Assembly (NCBI GenBank): GCA_021464245.1
Contig: JADCRB010000031.1
Location: 2,004,762-2,068,761 of the forward strand
Length of the DNA stretch: 64,000 bases
Direction: 5' to 3'
Source of the DNA: Carallia brachiata
Lineage: Eukaryota > Streptophyta > Magnoliopsida > Malpighiales > Rhizophoraceae
In this document: positions 41,812-52,183 of the stretch, piece by piece
How positions within the stretch are numbered: the stretch's first letter is position 1
Layout: each line of letters opens with the position of its first letter
Translations under genes and position numbers: made by a program
The notes under the pieces: model-generated
The model's database searches: none
Told to the model about the DNA's origin: nothing
What the model saw: only the letters and a program-made list of their open reading frames with translations

Positions 41812-42015
41812 GTGTTTAAGAACGGAGCTCTTATGATAGAGGCGCTTGAGTATAAAATCGGAAACTTCCTTGACGATAGTAAAGTGACATGAGCTCAAAA
41901 GCTCACAAATCTCCTCCAGCTTGTCCACAAGCACCACCTTCTTGTCATCCGCCATCACCACATTGATTATCCTTGATCTTCAGCATAACTCCACCTTCCT
42001 CATGCTCAATTCCAT
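41812..42015 (-). pseudogene. Captured 5' fragment of an MTV1/ENTH-domain gene
   Basis: Minus-strand reading from ATG 42015 gives M-E-L-S-M-R-K-V-E-L-C-stop-R-S-R, then INVVMADDKKVVLVDKLEEI, CELLSSCHFTIVKEVSDFIL and KRLYHKSSVLKH. It aligns along its length with the N-terminus of plant MTV1-type ENTH/VHS proteins (MD.SRRAVE.YWRSRM..., then KLEEIC.LLRSSH.SIVKE..FILKRL..KSP.VKQ). These are clathrin and AP-4-associated vacuolar trafficking factors. The expected Trp codon is a TGA. The match ends abruptly at about 41812, where a GA-rich tract begins, consistent with capture of part of the first exon by the Pack-MULE. The family match is from memory. Confidence 0.7.
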
Positions 42016-42060
42016 CTCTCCTCCAACCAATTATGACTTCTCTGAAGAGACAAAAATTGA

Positions 42061-42069
42061 TAGATCAAA
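42061..42069. repeat. Left target-site duplication, inner MULE
   Basis: TAGATCAAA, paired with TAGATAAAA at 46573-46581 (one mismatch). Confidence 0.85.
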
Positions 42070-42405
42070 GGGTTAATTCCCAAAAAAACGATGAACTTTT
42101 CATTTTTTGTTAAAATTATCATGAACTTTTATTGTTGCAGTATATATCACGAACTCTTCTATCTGCTATAAATTTATCATGCCGTTAGATGAAATTGACA
42201 GTCTCCATTAGTGTGCTGACGTGGCACCCTTACCTGGCACATATTGCCACGTGGACACTATGAAGTGGCAACATATAACTGAGATGGAATTAACAATTAA
42301 AAAAAAATCAAAATCAAAACAATCAAAAAGTTGCCCGTGAAAAACCAAAATAATTGAAATCGCCTTTGGATTCAATTTACCACAAACAAGAAACTGCTCG
42401 TGAGA
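42070..42405. repeat. Inner MULE, left terminal inverted repeat
   Basis: The outer 205 bp are nearly identical to the right end; similarity continues more loosely through the GTTGCCCGTGAAAAACC and GCTCGTGAGAAAG segments. It contains a G-box (CCACGTGG) near 42228. Confidence 0.9.
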
Positions 42406-42678
42406 AAGCATCCCAAACCTAAAGTGTTGATTCACTACGTACTGTTATCGATCTCCATCTCCAGAAGCGTTGCACCAAAACACCGAATCTCAGGTATGTC
42501 GCCACTTTTATTTATCATTTTGGTAGTTGTTTGTTAAAAATTGTAATTGATTTTACTTGCTTCCATCTCCACTGTACAATTCTCTTCTTAGTGCCCAAAA
42601 AAACAAAAACTAAAATTTGACTCATCCAAAACTAAAATTCGATGGCAAGTAACTCAATTTTTTCGTTAACTTTATAGG

Positions 42679-45600
42679 ATGTTGATTAATTTGGAGATGC
42701 ATTATGGTGGTCGATGGCAAGTAAGTCCAAAACTAAAGTATGTTGGCGGGTTCACTGAAGTACACCAAGCAATAAACACTGATCATATGTCTATGTTAGA
42801 CATTAGGGATTTAGTGGAGAAGAACGGGTACAAAGTTGTTGGTTTTTCCTACAAATTTCCAAATAAGACCATGGATGCTTTGAACTCAGTAAGCCTCACA
42901 AGTGATTGTAATTTGTTGTCGATGTGGGGGATCATGTCTTTGAATGGACTAAAAATGTCCAAATGTATGCTGAGCATGAAATTGATATCCCTAGAGTTGT
43001 TGAGCAGTTCGCTACTATTGAGGCAGGTAATTGTGCAATTGATAGGGACTTGACATTGTTGGATGGTGAAGTTAGAGAAAATGCAAGAAAGCCTCTGAAG
43101 ATGCTTTTTGGAGTGGAGAAGCTAGGCCACTGAATGGAGCTACAAATCCAGATGTTGAGTTATATAGAGGCGAAGATGGGGATATGTCTGACTTAGATTA
43201 CTATCTTATTGATGAGAATGATACTGAAGATGACTTGGATGATGATGAACTTTTGACAGATGATGAAGAGTATATTGAAGGCAGGAAGAAGAGGAAGAAT
43301 ATGAAGAAAACTAAATGTAGTGGATATGAGACATTTGAGAACATTAAACCATGCTCAGAGCCTAATCTTTCTAAAGGGATAAATTTTTCAGAATCTAAAG
43401 AAAAAAAAAAAAGAGAGAAGGCAATTGTTGATTTGGGTAGTGAATCTGAAGGAGGTAATTGGCATAGCGTATATGTTGAGTCAAATGATGAAGTCGTTAC
43501 TCCTAATAGCAGTGAAGATGAATTTGATTGGGACTCTAAGAAAAAGCAAAAAAAATTTTATGATGTATACCATCCAAAGATAGACCATAAGGTCCTAAAA
43601 TTTCAAGCTGACATGGTTTTTGATGGGCCTACACAATTTAGAGAGTGCATTCAACGCTATGCAATTGAGAATGGATACAACATCAAATGGAAGAAGACTT
43701 CACACATGTTGATGGAAGCCTGTTGTGCAAAAGGGTGCCCATAGAGGATATATGCTAGTTGGAGTAGACATGAAATGACTTTTATTGTCAAGTCAGTGAA
43801 TGACGTCCATCAATGTGCAAGGGCTCTTTGAAACCCACAGGCAAGTGGCTATTAATGTCTTTATTGTTATATGAATTAATGGTCAGGTTTGATATATTTG
43901 TTGATTTTTAATGTTGACATACTAACTCTGAATTTTCATGTAACAACTGATTAGGCAAATGCTAGTTGGATTGCAAAACATTATATGAACAAGTTTAGAA
44001 GAAGGCCTAATTGGGATATCAAAGATTTGATGGATGATTTACAGGAAAAGTTTGCACTTACTGTTACAAAAAGGCTATGCTACAAGGCTAGGGATAAAGC
44101 ATTTGGAGTGCTAAGGGGTTCCATGGAGGAGCACTACACAAAATTGTATTCCTATGAAGCTGAGCTCAAGAGGAAAGACAAAGAAGGGTTATTTTTGTTG
44201 GAGCCTGATTGGACTCTCAGTGGCACAAAACCTGTGTTTGGGAGATTCTACATAGGTTTTAGTGCATTAAAAAAAGGGTTCATGAGAGGTTGCAGACCGA
44301 TTATAGGATTGGATGGGTGCTTCTTAAAAACATTCTTAGGTGGCACATTAATAAGTGCGATCGGTAGGGATAGAAACAATCAAATGTTTCCAATTTCTTG
44401 GGCAGTGGTTGATAAAGAGACGATAGCTAATTGGAAATGGTTTCTTCAATTATTGTTTGATGACTTAGGAATCGAAGATGACATTGGATGGACCATCATA
44501 AGTGACAAACAAAAGGTTTGTTTAGTTTACACTTATCAAAAACCTTTCTTATAAAATAGAAGTTGAAATTTTCAATTCTATGATTGTATTTTGTAGTGCA
44601 ATAATTATTTCACTTTTTACTTAATTTCACAGGGTATAATTGATGCGGTTGAAGAAGTTGTTCCTCACGCTGAGCATCGTAATTGTGCCAGATATGTTTA
44701 TGCTAATTGGCATAAAATATTTAAAGGTCAAACTTTGAAAAGTTGTTTTTGGAAGGCAGCACGAAGTACCACAAAGTATGCATTCAAACAAGCAATTGAG
44801 GAAATGAAGCTAATCTCAGAGGAGGCTGCCGAGACTTTCATGAAGAAAGATGTATCCAAATTCTGCAAAGCATTTGTGAACACATGGCCTAAGTAATGAC
44901 GTATCGATGTTTTATATTGATTACTTGAAATTGACCAAATTAATTTAGCATGCTTCAATTGAGATCTTGCACTGACTTTTTTTTAAAAATGGTCTAGGTG
45001 TGATATAATTGATAACAACATTTCAGAGACCTTTAATGGTTACATTTGTGAGGCAAGAACAAAGAGCATCATTAATATGTTAGAAGATATCAGAGTGGCT
45101 TTAATGATGCGAGTTGGAGAGAAGAGGGCTCTAATGAACAACTCAGTAGACGTACTTTGCCCGCGAATAAGGAAGGTAGTAGAGAAAATTAAGTTTGAGT
45201 CAAGAATGTGCACTCCAAGGTCAAATGGATGCATGAAGTTTGAAGTTTCATGGTATGATGACAGGTTTGTAGTTGATTTAACCGCGAAAACTTGTTCATG
45301 TCAAGGGTGGGATCTCACAGGTATTCCATGCATGCATGCTATTTCATGCATAAATCACCAAAGGGAAAATCCAGATGATTATGTTCATGACTACTACAAA
45401 AGAAGTATGTATAGTGAGACATACAAGCATTCGATAGAGCCTTGGAATGGAGAAAAAATGTGGCCCTCATCTAGAGAAAATGTGATGTTGCCTCCACCAC
45501 TCAAGAGCATGCCAGAAAGACCTAAAAAGTGCAGAAAAAGAGACAAAAATGAACCTTTAAAAAATAAAACAAAAAGTTCAAGGGCTGGGGTTGAAATGAC

Positions 45601-46141
45601 ATGCCAACATTGTCTACAAAAAGGACATAACAAAGCTAGATGTCCTAACAAGAATCACTCTCCAGTCAAGAGACCAATTAAAAATCAGGTCAGTTATTTT
45701 TTGGTCTATTATTTTAATCTTTCCGTTTATGTTTCAATACTTGTATTTTTCTAACTTTTTATCTCATTATAATAATCACAGAAAAGAGGAAGGCCAAGAA
45801 AAGATAAGTCTTCGACTGAAGGAAATATGGACTCAAAGAAACAAAGAAGACAAAATAAATCTACAACTCCAGATGTGGCTTCACAAGTTACCTGTCATAA
45901 TCAGCTTGCTGAAAATTGTTCACAAATTTCCACTGGTAATATTGGAAATCAAAATCCCAATCAAAAAGGACAAAAGAAGAGAACTCAAAAAGTGACAGGA
46001 AATCATCCAACCAATAAAAGCTATTCACAGCCAATGGCTTCTTCTTCTTCAATGCTACAAGGTATCAGGGTCAGTTGTGCCATGCAAAGAGCAAATGCAG
46101 CAGCAAAATCTAGCGTAATTAAAGACCCTGTTGGCACATGA
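42679..46141 (+). pseudogene. MuDR-type MULE transposase, inactivated
   Basis: Recognisable regions in order: a PB1-like N-terminal domain (42679-43000, HYGGRWQVSPKLKYVGG), an acidic linker, a MuDR DNA-binding domain (43540-43850), the MULE DDE transposase core (43985-44900, with GLDGCFLK and ISDKQKG catalytic Asp motifs and HRNCARYVYANW), and a SWIM zinc finger (about 45240-45380, CSCQGWDLTGIPCMHA). A CCHC knuckle (CQHCLQKGHNKARC) and an AT-hook (KRGRPRK) follow. Introns are inferred near 44515-44632, 44893-44998 and 45689-45780. Damage: a one-base loss near 42918, a shift near 43095, a TAG replacing a conserved Trp codon at 43742-43744, and a TGA shortly after the HQCARAL block near 43829. 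No functional transposase is expected. Confidence 0.88.
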
Positions 46142-46267
46142 ATGTAAGAATGTTAGAGCTAATGCACTAGCCAAGAGTGAAGATTAGACTTGGGAAAATT
46201 TAGTTGAATTTCTATGAAAAGCTGCCAACAATGTGTCTAATGATTTTTCTCTTTTTTGATGTAATGT

Positions 46268-46572
46268 TGTAGACTTGGTTTCTCACGGGCAGCTTTTTGT
46301 TTGTGATAAATTGAAATTGAGTTTTATTTTGGTTTTATTTTAATTGTTTATTCCATCTCATATATATTAGTTGCCACTTCATAGTGTCCACGTGGCAGTA
46401 TGTGCCAAGTAAGGGTGCCACGTCAGTACACTAACGGAGACCGTCAATTTCATCTAACGGCATGATAGATTTATACCAGATAGAAGAGTTCGTGATATAT
46501 ACTGCAAAAATAAAAGTTCATGATAGATTTGACAAAAAATGAAAAGTTCATGGTTTTTTTGGGAATTAACCC
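46268..46572. repeat. Inner MULE, right terminal inverted repeat
   Basis: Reverse complement of the left repeat; shares the G-box and the TGACGTGGCACCC segment. Confidence 0.9.
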
Positions 46573-46581
46573 TAGATAAAA
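46573..46581. repeat. Right target-site duplication, inner MULE
   Basis: TAGATAAAA, one mismatch from 42061-42069. Confidence 0.85.
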
Positions 46582-46744
46582 TGGGAGGGAGAGAGATAAA
46601 GAGGGACTGATTGGTCGGCGATGGAGGAAGTGGTAGTCAACCAACCGATCTGCTTTGCTTTTCATTTTGAATTCACTTTTAACCATTCTTAGTTTTCTTT
46701 GTTATGTTAAGTAAAATTCATTTTTTTTAACTTTGATAGTTATT

Positions 46745-47036
46745 TTTTATAATTTTAATTGAAGAAAATTAATTAGATTGGAGTTGAAGTCCATTGCCCA
46801 ATAAACTTTTCATCTCAATAGATCCTATCGGACGTTTTATTTTAGGTATATGTTGTCATGTTTGTTTTGTTAACCCACCACATCACCTGTGTTAATGATT
46901 TCCGTCTACTAAATTTAATGTTGTGTTATATTTGTTATCAAAATAATATAGAAAACTCAAATTGTTAAATTTTAAAGTCGTGATATATTTGATAATTTAT
47001 ATAAAATTAGTGATTTTTTTTAGGTATTAATAATCC
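46745..47036. repeat. Outer element, right terminal inverted repeat
   Basis: Diverged inverted partner of 41227-41520, ending ...GGTATTAATAATCC before the target-site duplication. Confidence 0.8.
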
Positions 47037-47045
47037 CTCTAAATA
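47037..47045. repeat. Right target-site duplication, outer Pack-MULE
   Basis: CTCTAAATA, identical to 41218-41226. Confidence 0.85.
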
Positions 47046-48076
47046 TCAGTTTTCGTTGCTTACTCTTTGCATGGTTGAATGGAAGAGCAGCCAATGGAAA
47101 TATTGAAGAACGACTAAATAGAGGTTTTGCAGGTCATTAACTTATGCAAGTTTTTTCTGATGGATCGACTCACTATCTTCCTTGATTCAAGTTGAATTAT
47201 AACGCCCTAAAAATCTAATTCGAGGACGACAACGCTTTCAGACAAAGGCCCCCAAAAGTTTTCTACTTCAAAATTATGTGGCTTTGAAACCTAGTCGTTA
47301 AATATTTTATATTTATTTCAAAATATTTTTAGATATTTTTGAATTTGAACATTCTAGATTGTGATTTCTGGATTTTTTTGAATTTAATTTTGAATTTTTA
47401 AGGAATTATCATAATCTTTTCAAATTTTATTAAATTTTCAGAATGTTTATGAAAAGATTCCCATGTTAGCACGAAGAAGTTGACAGAACATCCGGGTCAG
47501 CACAAAAGAGCTGACGTGACTCACCCCGAGGCACGTTTATGGAAAATAAGATTTTAGTTAGAAAGTGATTAAATAAAAAAAAATAGTATAGTAATAATAA
47601 AATTATAATTGATAAAAAATAATGATTAGGAAGTTATAAGAAAGAAAATAAATAGTAATTTGTGAGAGAAAAAATAATTATTTACATTGATAGAAAAATA
47701 AAAAAAAAATTAATAAAAAATTTTAATTTTTTCTTTTCCCTTTCCTTTCTTTTGAAAAATTTCTAATCAGTCCATTAATGCAAACTAATAAAAAGTGAAT
47801 ATAACAATTGGCGAAAAAAATTATGAGGGACTAATTTGAAGAAGAAACTACTGCGAACGTAAATTAAAAAGTATCAAAATATGAAGGGCTAATTGAGCTT
47901 TTTTTTTTGATAAAAAAAACAAAAAGCGCTTACGTTTCATCTAGACGGCGACGTTTTCATGTTACTTGCCTCTCTGCCTCTGGTCAAAATTTAGGTGCTG
48001 TGTGAAGGTCGACGCCACGGCCAAACCAAATAAAGAAAGGACCTGAAAAAAAATAAAAATAAAAAAACACATAAAA
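47046..48076. other. Spacer and promoter region upstream of the HMGB14-like gene
   Basis: About 1 kb, AT-rich. A stretch at 47200-47540 (ACGCCCTAAAAATC... to GAGCTGACGTGACTCACCCC) has the look of an old repeat or LTR piece, but no ends or coding parts are visible. The last 100-200 bp should be promoter and 5' UTR. Confidence 0.4.
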
Positions 48077-51000
48077 ATGGCAAAAAAAGCTCAAAAAACC
48101 AAGAAATCAGGCTCTTCTTCCTCCGCTTCTGCTGCCGCTTCTTCTAAGGCCACGGCAACTGTCTCTAGCCGGTGAAACCCACTTGTCTCTCTTTCTCTTC
48201 CTTTTTTTTTTTTTTTTTTTCCTTTGTGTGCCACTTTCACACCCTCCTCGTGAGTCTTCACTGTGCTTATTTTCCTGAATTTTTGCCCCTTTTCGTTTTT
48301 TTTTTTTTTTTTTTGTATGGCAGTTTTCCTTTTTTTTAACTTACTTGTCTTTTTTGGTTTGGTTGGAGTAAAACCCAGAAATGAATTTGGATAATAAGGT
48401 GAAACAACGATAAAATTTGGCTACTTTTATTTATGTATCTATTTTCTGCAGTGTAATTCCCATTTGGATAATAAGGTTTTTGTTTTGGGTTTTTAAGTAA
48501 TTTTGTGGTGTTGGGGTTTCTTGCTGGTGAAATTGTGTATGTGGGTGTTTTGACTTTCCTTTTGATCTCTCAGCTGGACTTGCTTGATAACATTGATAAA
48601 TAAAGATTGTTATTTGTTGGAATTTTTTTTTTTTATAAGGAAAATGGTGTTGAGGATGAAGAGCAATGAGGGCTTGAGAAGGTCTGCTCGGCAGAGTGTT
48701 GTTAGAAGTGAGAAAGAGAGGAAGCCCAGTTCAGGAATGAAGCAAAAAGCCAAGTTGAAGAAGAAAAATGTGAAATTGGATCCTAAAATGCCCAAGAAAC
48801 CTCCAACTGCTTTCTTCTTCTTCCTGTATGTGACTTTTTCTTTTGTTATTAATTATCTTCTAAATTATTTTTTTGTCAGCTTTTTTGTGGTCTTATTCAC
48901 TCATTAACTGTTCGTGTTTAGTTGTCAGCTGCTGACCATTGTTCCAGTAATAATTTATTCATTAGTGGGATAGGAACATCTGATGCTTAGTGTATTTGAT
49001 GATTTGATGATTGTGTATGTAATGGTATAATATTGTCATGTGGCCAAAAAAGAAACGTCCCAGTGCCCAAAACTCTCAACTGGGTGGCAAAAGGTCAGAT
49101 ATACCTTTCATTCATGGTTACATTGACTGGAATTTTGCTTTTTAAAGTAGCAATTTGCGCATTGGGTTAGCAGAAAAAAAGGCATTGGCAGGGTGAAGTA
49201 TGGAAGATGGTACTCATGTGGTCGTTTTGTTTGGAATTAAAAATTTTTGTTTCCATTTTCTTTTATGTGCTGCCATATGGTGCAAAGTTTCCTTTGTGAA
49301 ATATTTGCGCTATACCTGTTTTATTTTTTCTTCCTTTGGAGCATAGGTCACAATTCCAAATTGCAAAAACAGTGTCTTCATTAAAAACCAATAGTAAGGC
49401 TACGTGTATCTACCAAACCCAACAGTGTGGAATCATCGTGCACTGGGATGCTCTTTTATTTTTGATTTTTAACCATAGAGATCATTGGCTTGTAATAACA
49501 TGGATAGCCTGGCAGGAGCAATACAGGACAAGGATTGTTGTTTGGAACCCAAAACCTTGAGTATAACCCTATCAATGCTGCCACCCCACCTTTATGGCCC
49601 ATCGGCTGGTGGGTTACCCATGCTTGTGTTTTTTATGCAGATAAAATGGGTAAGAATCAAAGGGATGATGTGAATTGAAACAGAGTATCAGGGAAGGGGA
49701 ATGTTTTTATGTTGAACTTTCCTCTTGTCCACTGAATACAGATATTAATATATTATTGTCTGTTGGAAAGTACTTCTTCCCATGGAAGCTACATAATAGC
49801 TTTCACGATAGATCTTTTTTGACCCGAGACACAGAATGTAAGAGAAAAAACAAAAAATCTGTAACCAAATACCAGGTTGTGAGGTAGGTTCAAACATAAA
49901 TGACCTTCTTATCAATCCTTAATTACATGCATTTAGCATTGGATTTAGAGCTCACATTATAATAATAGTAATTATTATTATCGTTATTGTTATTTTTTTA
50001 ATTCAACCTCCTCAATTGTGAGTTTTCGGATCCCTGTGAAAAAGGATCCAAAACCATGTGACAAGGTCCTTGGTTTGGGTATTTTTCCTTTCCGTCTTAG
50101 TTCATTCCGGCTCAAGCTGTGCGACAGTTCAGTATCCTTAAGTGTGGCCTGTCATCCGCTTTCATTTGTGAATTTTGTATGTCTTCATGCGTCATCATCC
50201 ATCATTAGTTGCATTTCAATATTGTCTTGTTGAAATTGTCTATGTGAGCCCTGCATAGGTATGTCTCTGATATATGCACACAACCATGGAATGTCCTAAC
50301 TTTTGATTTCGTTAGCCAATTTGATTTGTTTTGTTTTTGAAGGGAAGATTTTCGTAAGGAATTCCAAGTTCAAAATCCAGATGTCAAGTCAATGCGTGAT
50401 GTAAGTGTACTTGGTAACTCTTAGGTTTTATTTAACCTTTCTCTTTTGTAAATTAATTGTTTTCTCTTGTCTGTATTAGATTGGCAAGGCATGTGGAGAG
50501 AAATGGAAAACAATGACCTACGAGGTTCGCAAATTCATCACCGAACTTCCTTAGTAGTTGGTATGGTAGGATGTCTGTTATCTGGTTAAACATTATATCA
50601 GATTGAGATAACGAGAGGGAGAAATTGGAGATGAATCTTATAGGCATGTAGAACCTAGGGCTGAAAATTTGGCTTCTGAATCCAGGTCCACCTCCCTTGC
50701 TTTTATTCATAACTGGTTTGGCTGGGAGCTAGATAATGCGAAATTTTGGTGTTACCTATGGGGCTGCTCACAGTGCAGGTTTGGCAATTGAGCAGTGCCT
50801 TTACGGCTTTTTGTTTATCGTTGATTGTGAGATGGATTGATTTTTGAGGATAAGATATCTTTTGTTTTGGAGGGTGTTTGGTTTAACTTTAGGTGCTGTT
50901 GTTTGCGGATAAGCTATCAATTACAGCACTAAAAGTATTTGGTTATTTTTTTGATGATGCTGTTAACATTTTCTATTTTCCTTATTAGACTCCCCAATAG

Positions 51001-52183
51001 CTCTAATTGAACCAATAGGTACTTTGGACTACTTTTCACTTTTAGTATTTTAAAAACTTATATACTAAATTGCTCTTAAAGAAGATGTTTATACTGATTT
51101 ATTATTTTTTTTCATTTGCCATGTGGACTCCATGTCTCTATTTCACATTTAAATGTATAAGCACCATACAATTTTTTAAACAACTTTAAATTATAACGTA
51201 TTTACTAAAAATGTTCATTAACATTACCACTTTTTTTTAAAAAAAAAAAAGTCAAACATCATATATATATATCTATATATATATATATATTTCACTATCT
51301 CCTGAACTTTGCTTGTTTTTTCTTTTTTAATTTTTAAATTTTTTTTTTAATTTTAAGTTTGTAACTAAGTAAGAAAAAGTCTCCATATTACTACTACCAT
51401 TTTTATTCTAAAAATTTAAATATAAAAGATAACCAAAAATTTAGTAGTATGATTATTTCATACAAACTAAATGTTTATATAAGTTATTTCATTATTCAAC
51501 AAAAATAATAAGTGCAAAATTAACCAAACATTTTATTAGTTTTTTTTATTAATTATCAATTAACAATAGTAACAAATTAGCAAAACGTACAATGTTCCAA
51601 TTTATGAGAGCTATATGTCAGTGCTCTCAATAATGCTAATTAGCAATCTGAAAGTTGAAAGAAATTCAATAATGGCAGTGATGACGGCGCTGATGGTTTG
51701 CTTATTAGAGTTCACATTTGAACTTAGAGTGCTTGATTCGGTGAAGGGTTGTGGGACTCTCATTTTGGTAAAGGTTGAAAAATAGCCACGATTTTTAGTT
51801 AAAAAGCTTTTAGCTGGGCACTGTCCCCTTTATCCCATTTTCTTGCTCTTCAATTTTCATACTCGATTTGTTTTCTTTGTACTTTTAGATATTTTCTGTG
51901 GCTCCCTTCAGGGTCGGCCCTAAACACGTCTGGTTTCATCGTAATAATCTTCCATCCTCTCCTTTTGGCTGTACCAGGAAAAAGTCAAATATTATGACAT
52001 TGCCACTGAGAAAAGAGCTGAGTTTGATAGATCAATGGCAGAATATATCAAAAGAAAGGTAAGCCTGCCGTGCATCTTTTGATAACACAATTTAATATGG
52101 TCGCTTATCTTTCATGAACACTGTTGTTGCAGGAGAGTGGTGAATATGAGGAATCTGAGGACAATTCTGAGTACGATGAATAA
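48077..52183 (+). CDS. HMGB14: High mobility group B protein, HMGB14-like
   Basis: Six exons, GT-AG and in phase: 48077-48171, 48640-48825, 50343-50400, 50480-50524, 51978-52058 and 52133-52183. The product has 171 residues (Arabidopsis HMGB14, At2g34450, is about 150). It is a nuclear architectural protein that bends DNA. A basic Lys/Ser-rich N-terminus (MAKKAQKTKKSGSSS) is followed by a second basic stretch, then one HMG box at about residues 84-155: KPPTAFFFF, EDFRKEF, GEKWKTMTYEEKVKYYDIA. A short acidic tail (EYEESEDNSEYDE) closes the protein. The small exons and exon-split HMG box match the plant HMGB gene structure. A start at the Met of exon 2 (48644) is possible but would drop the conserved Lys-rich leader. 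Confidence 0.92.

Larger units (their letters stand above)
42070..46572. mobile_element. Inner Mutator-like element (MuDR type, 4.5 kb)
   Basis: The terminal inverted repeats run from GGGTTAATTCCC at the left to GGGAATTAACCC at the right and extend about 300 bp inward. They show about a dozen mismatches over the outer 205 bp. A 9 bp target-site duplication with one mismatch flanks the element. It carries one transposase gene on the plus strand, now broken. The element is inserted inside the outer Pack-MULE, about 54 bp beyond the captured ATG, and is therefore the younger of the two. Confidence 0.95.
41227..47036. mobile_element. Outer Mutator-like element (Pack-MULE), interrupted by a younger MULE
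   Basis: Diverged terminal inverted repeats of about 290 bp (about 41227-41520 and 46745-47036) share long blocks in inverted orientation, such as AACACAAATGATGTG/AACACAGGTGATGTG and AAAAGTTTATTGGGC. The element is bounded by a perfect 9 bp target-site duplication. Removing the inner element leaves about 1.3 kb with no transposase, so it is non-autonomous. Between the repeats it carries a captured gene fragment (41812-42015) and a second open piece on the minus strand at 41585-41740 of unknown origin. Confidence 0.85.

Noticed and set aside
43742..43860. An intron removing the two stop codons of the MULE transposase
   Set aside because: The conserved protein block (RIYASWSRHEMTFIVKSVND) continues directly after the first stop, so the stop lies within the exon.
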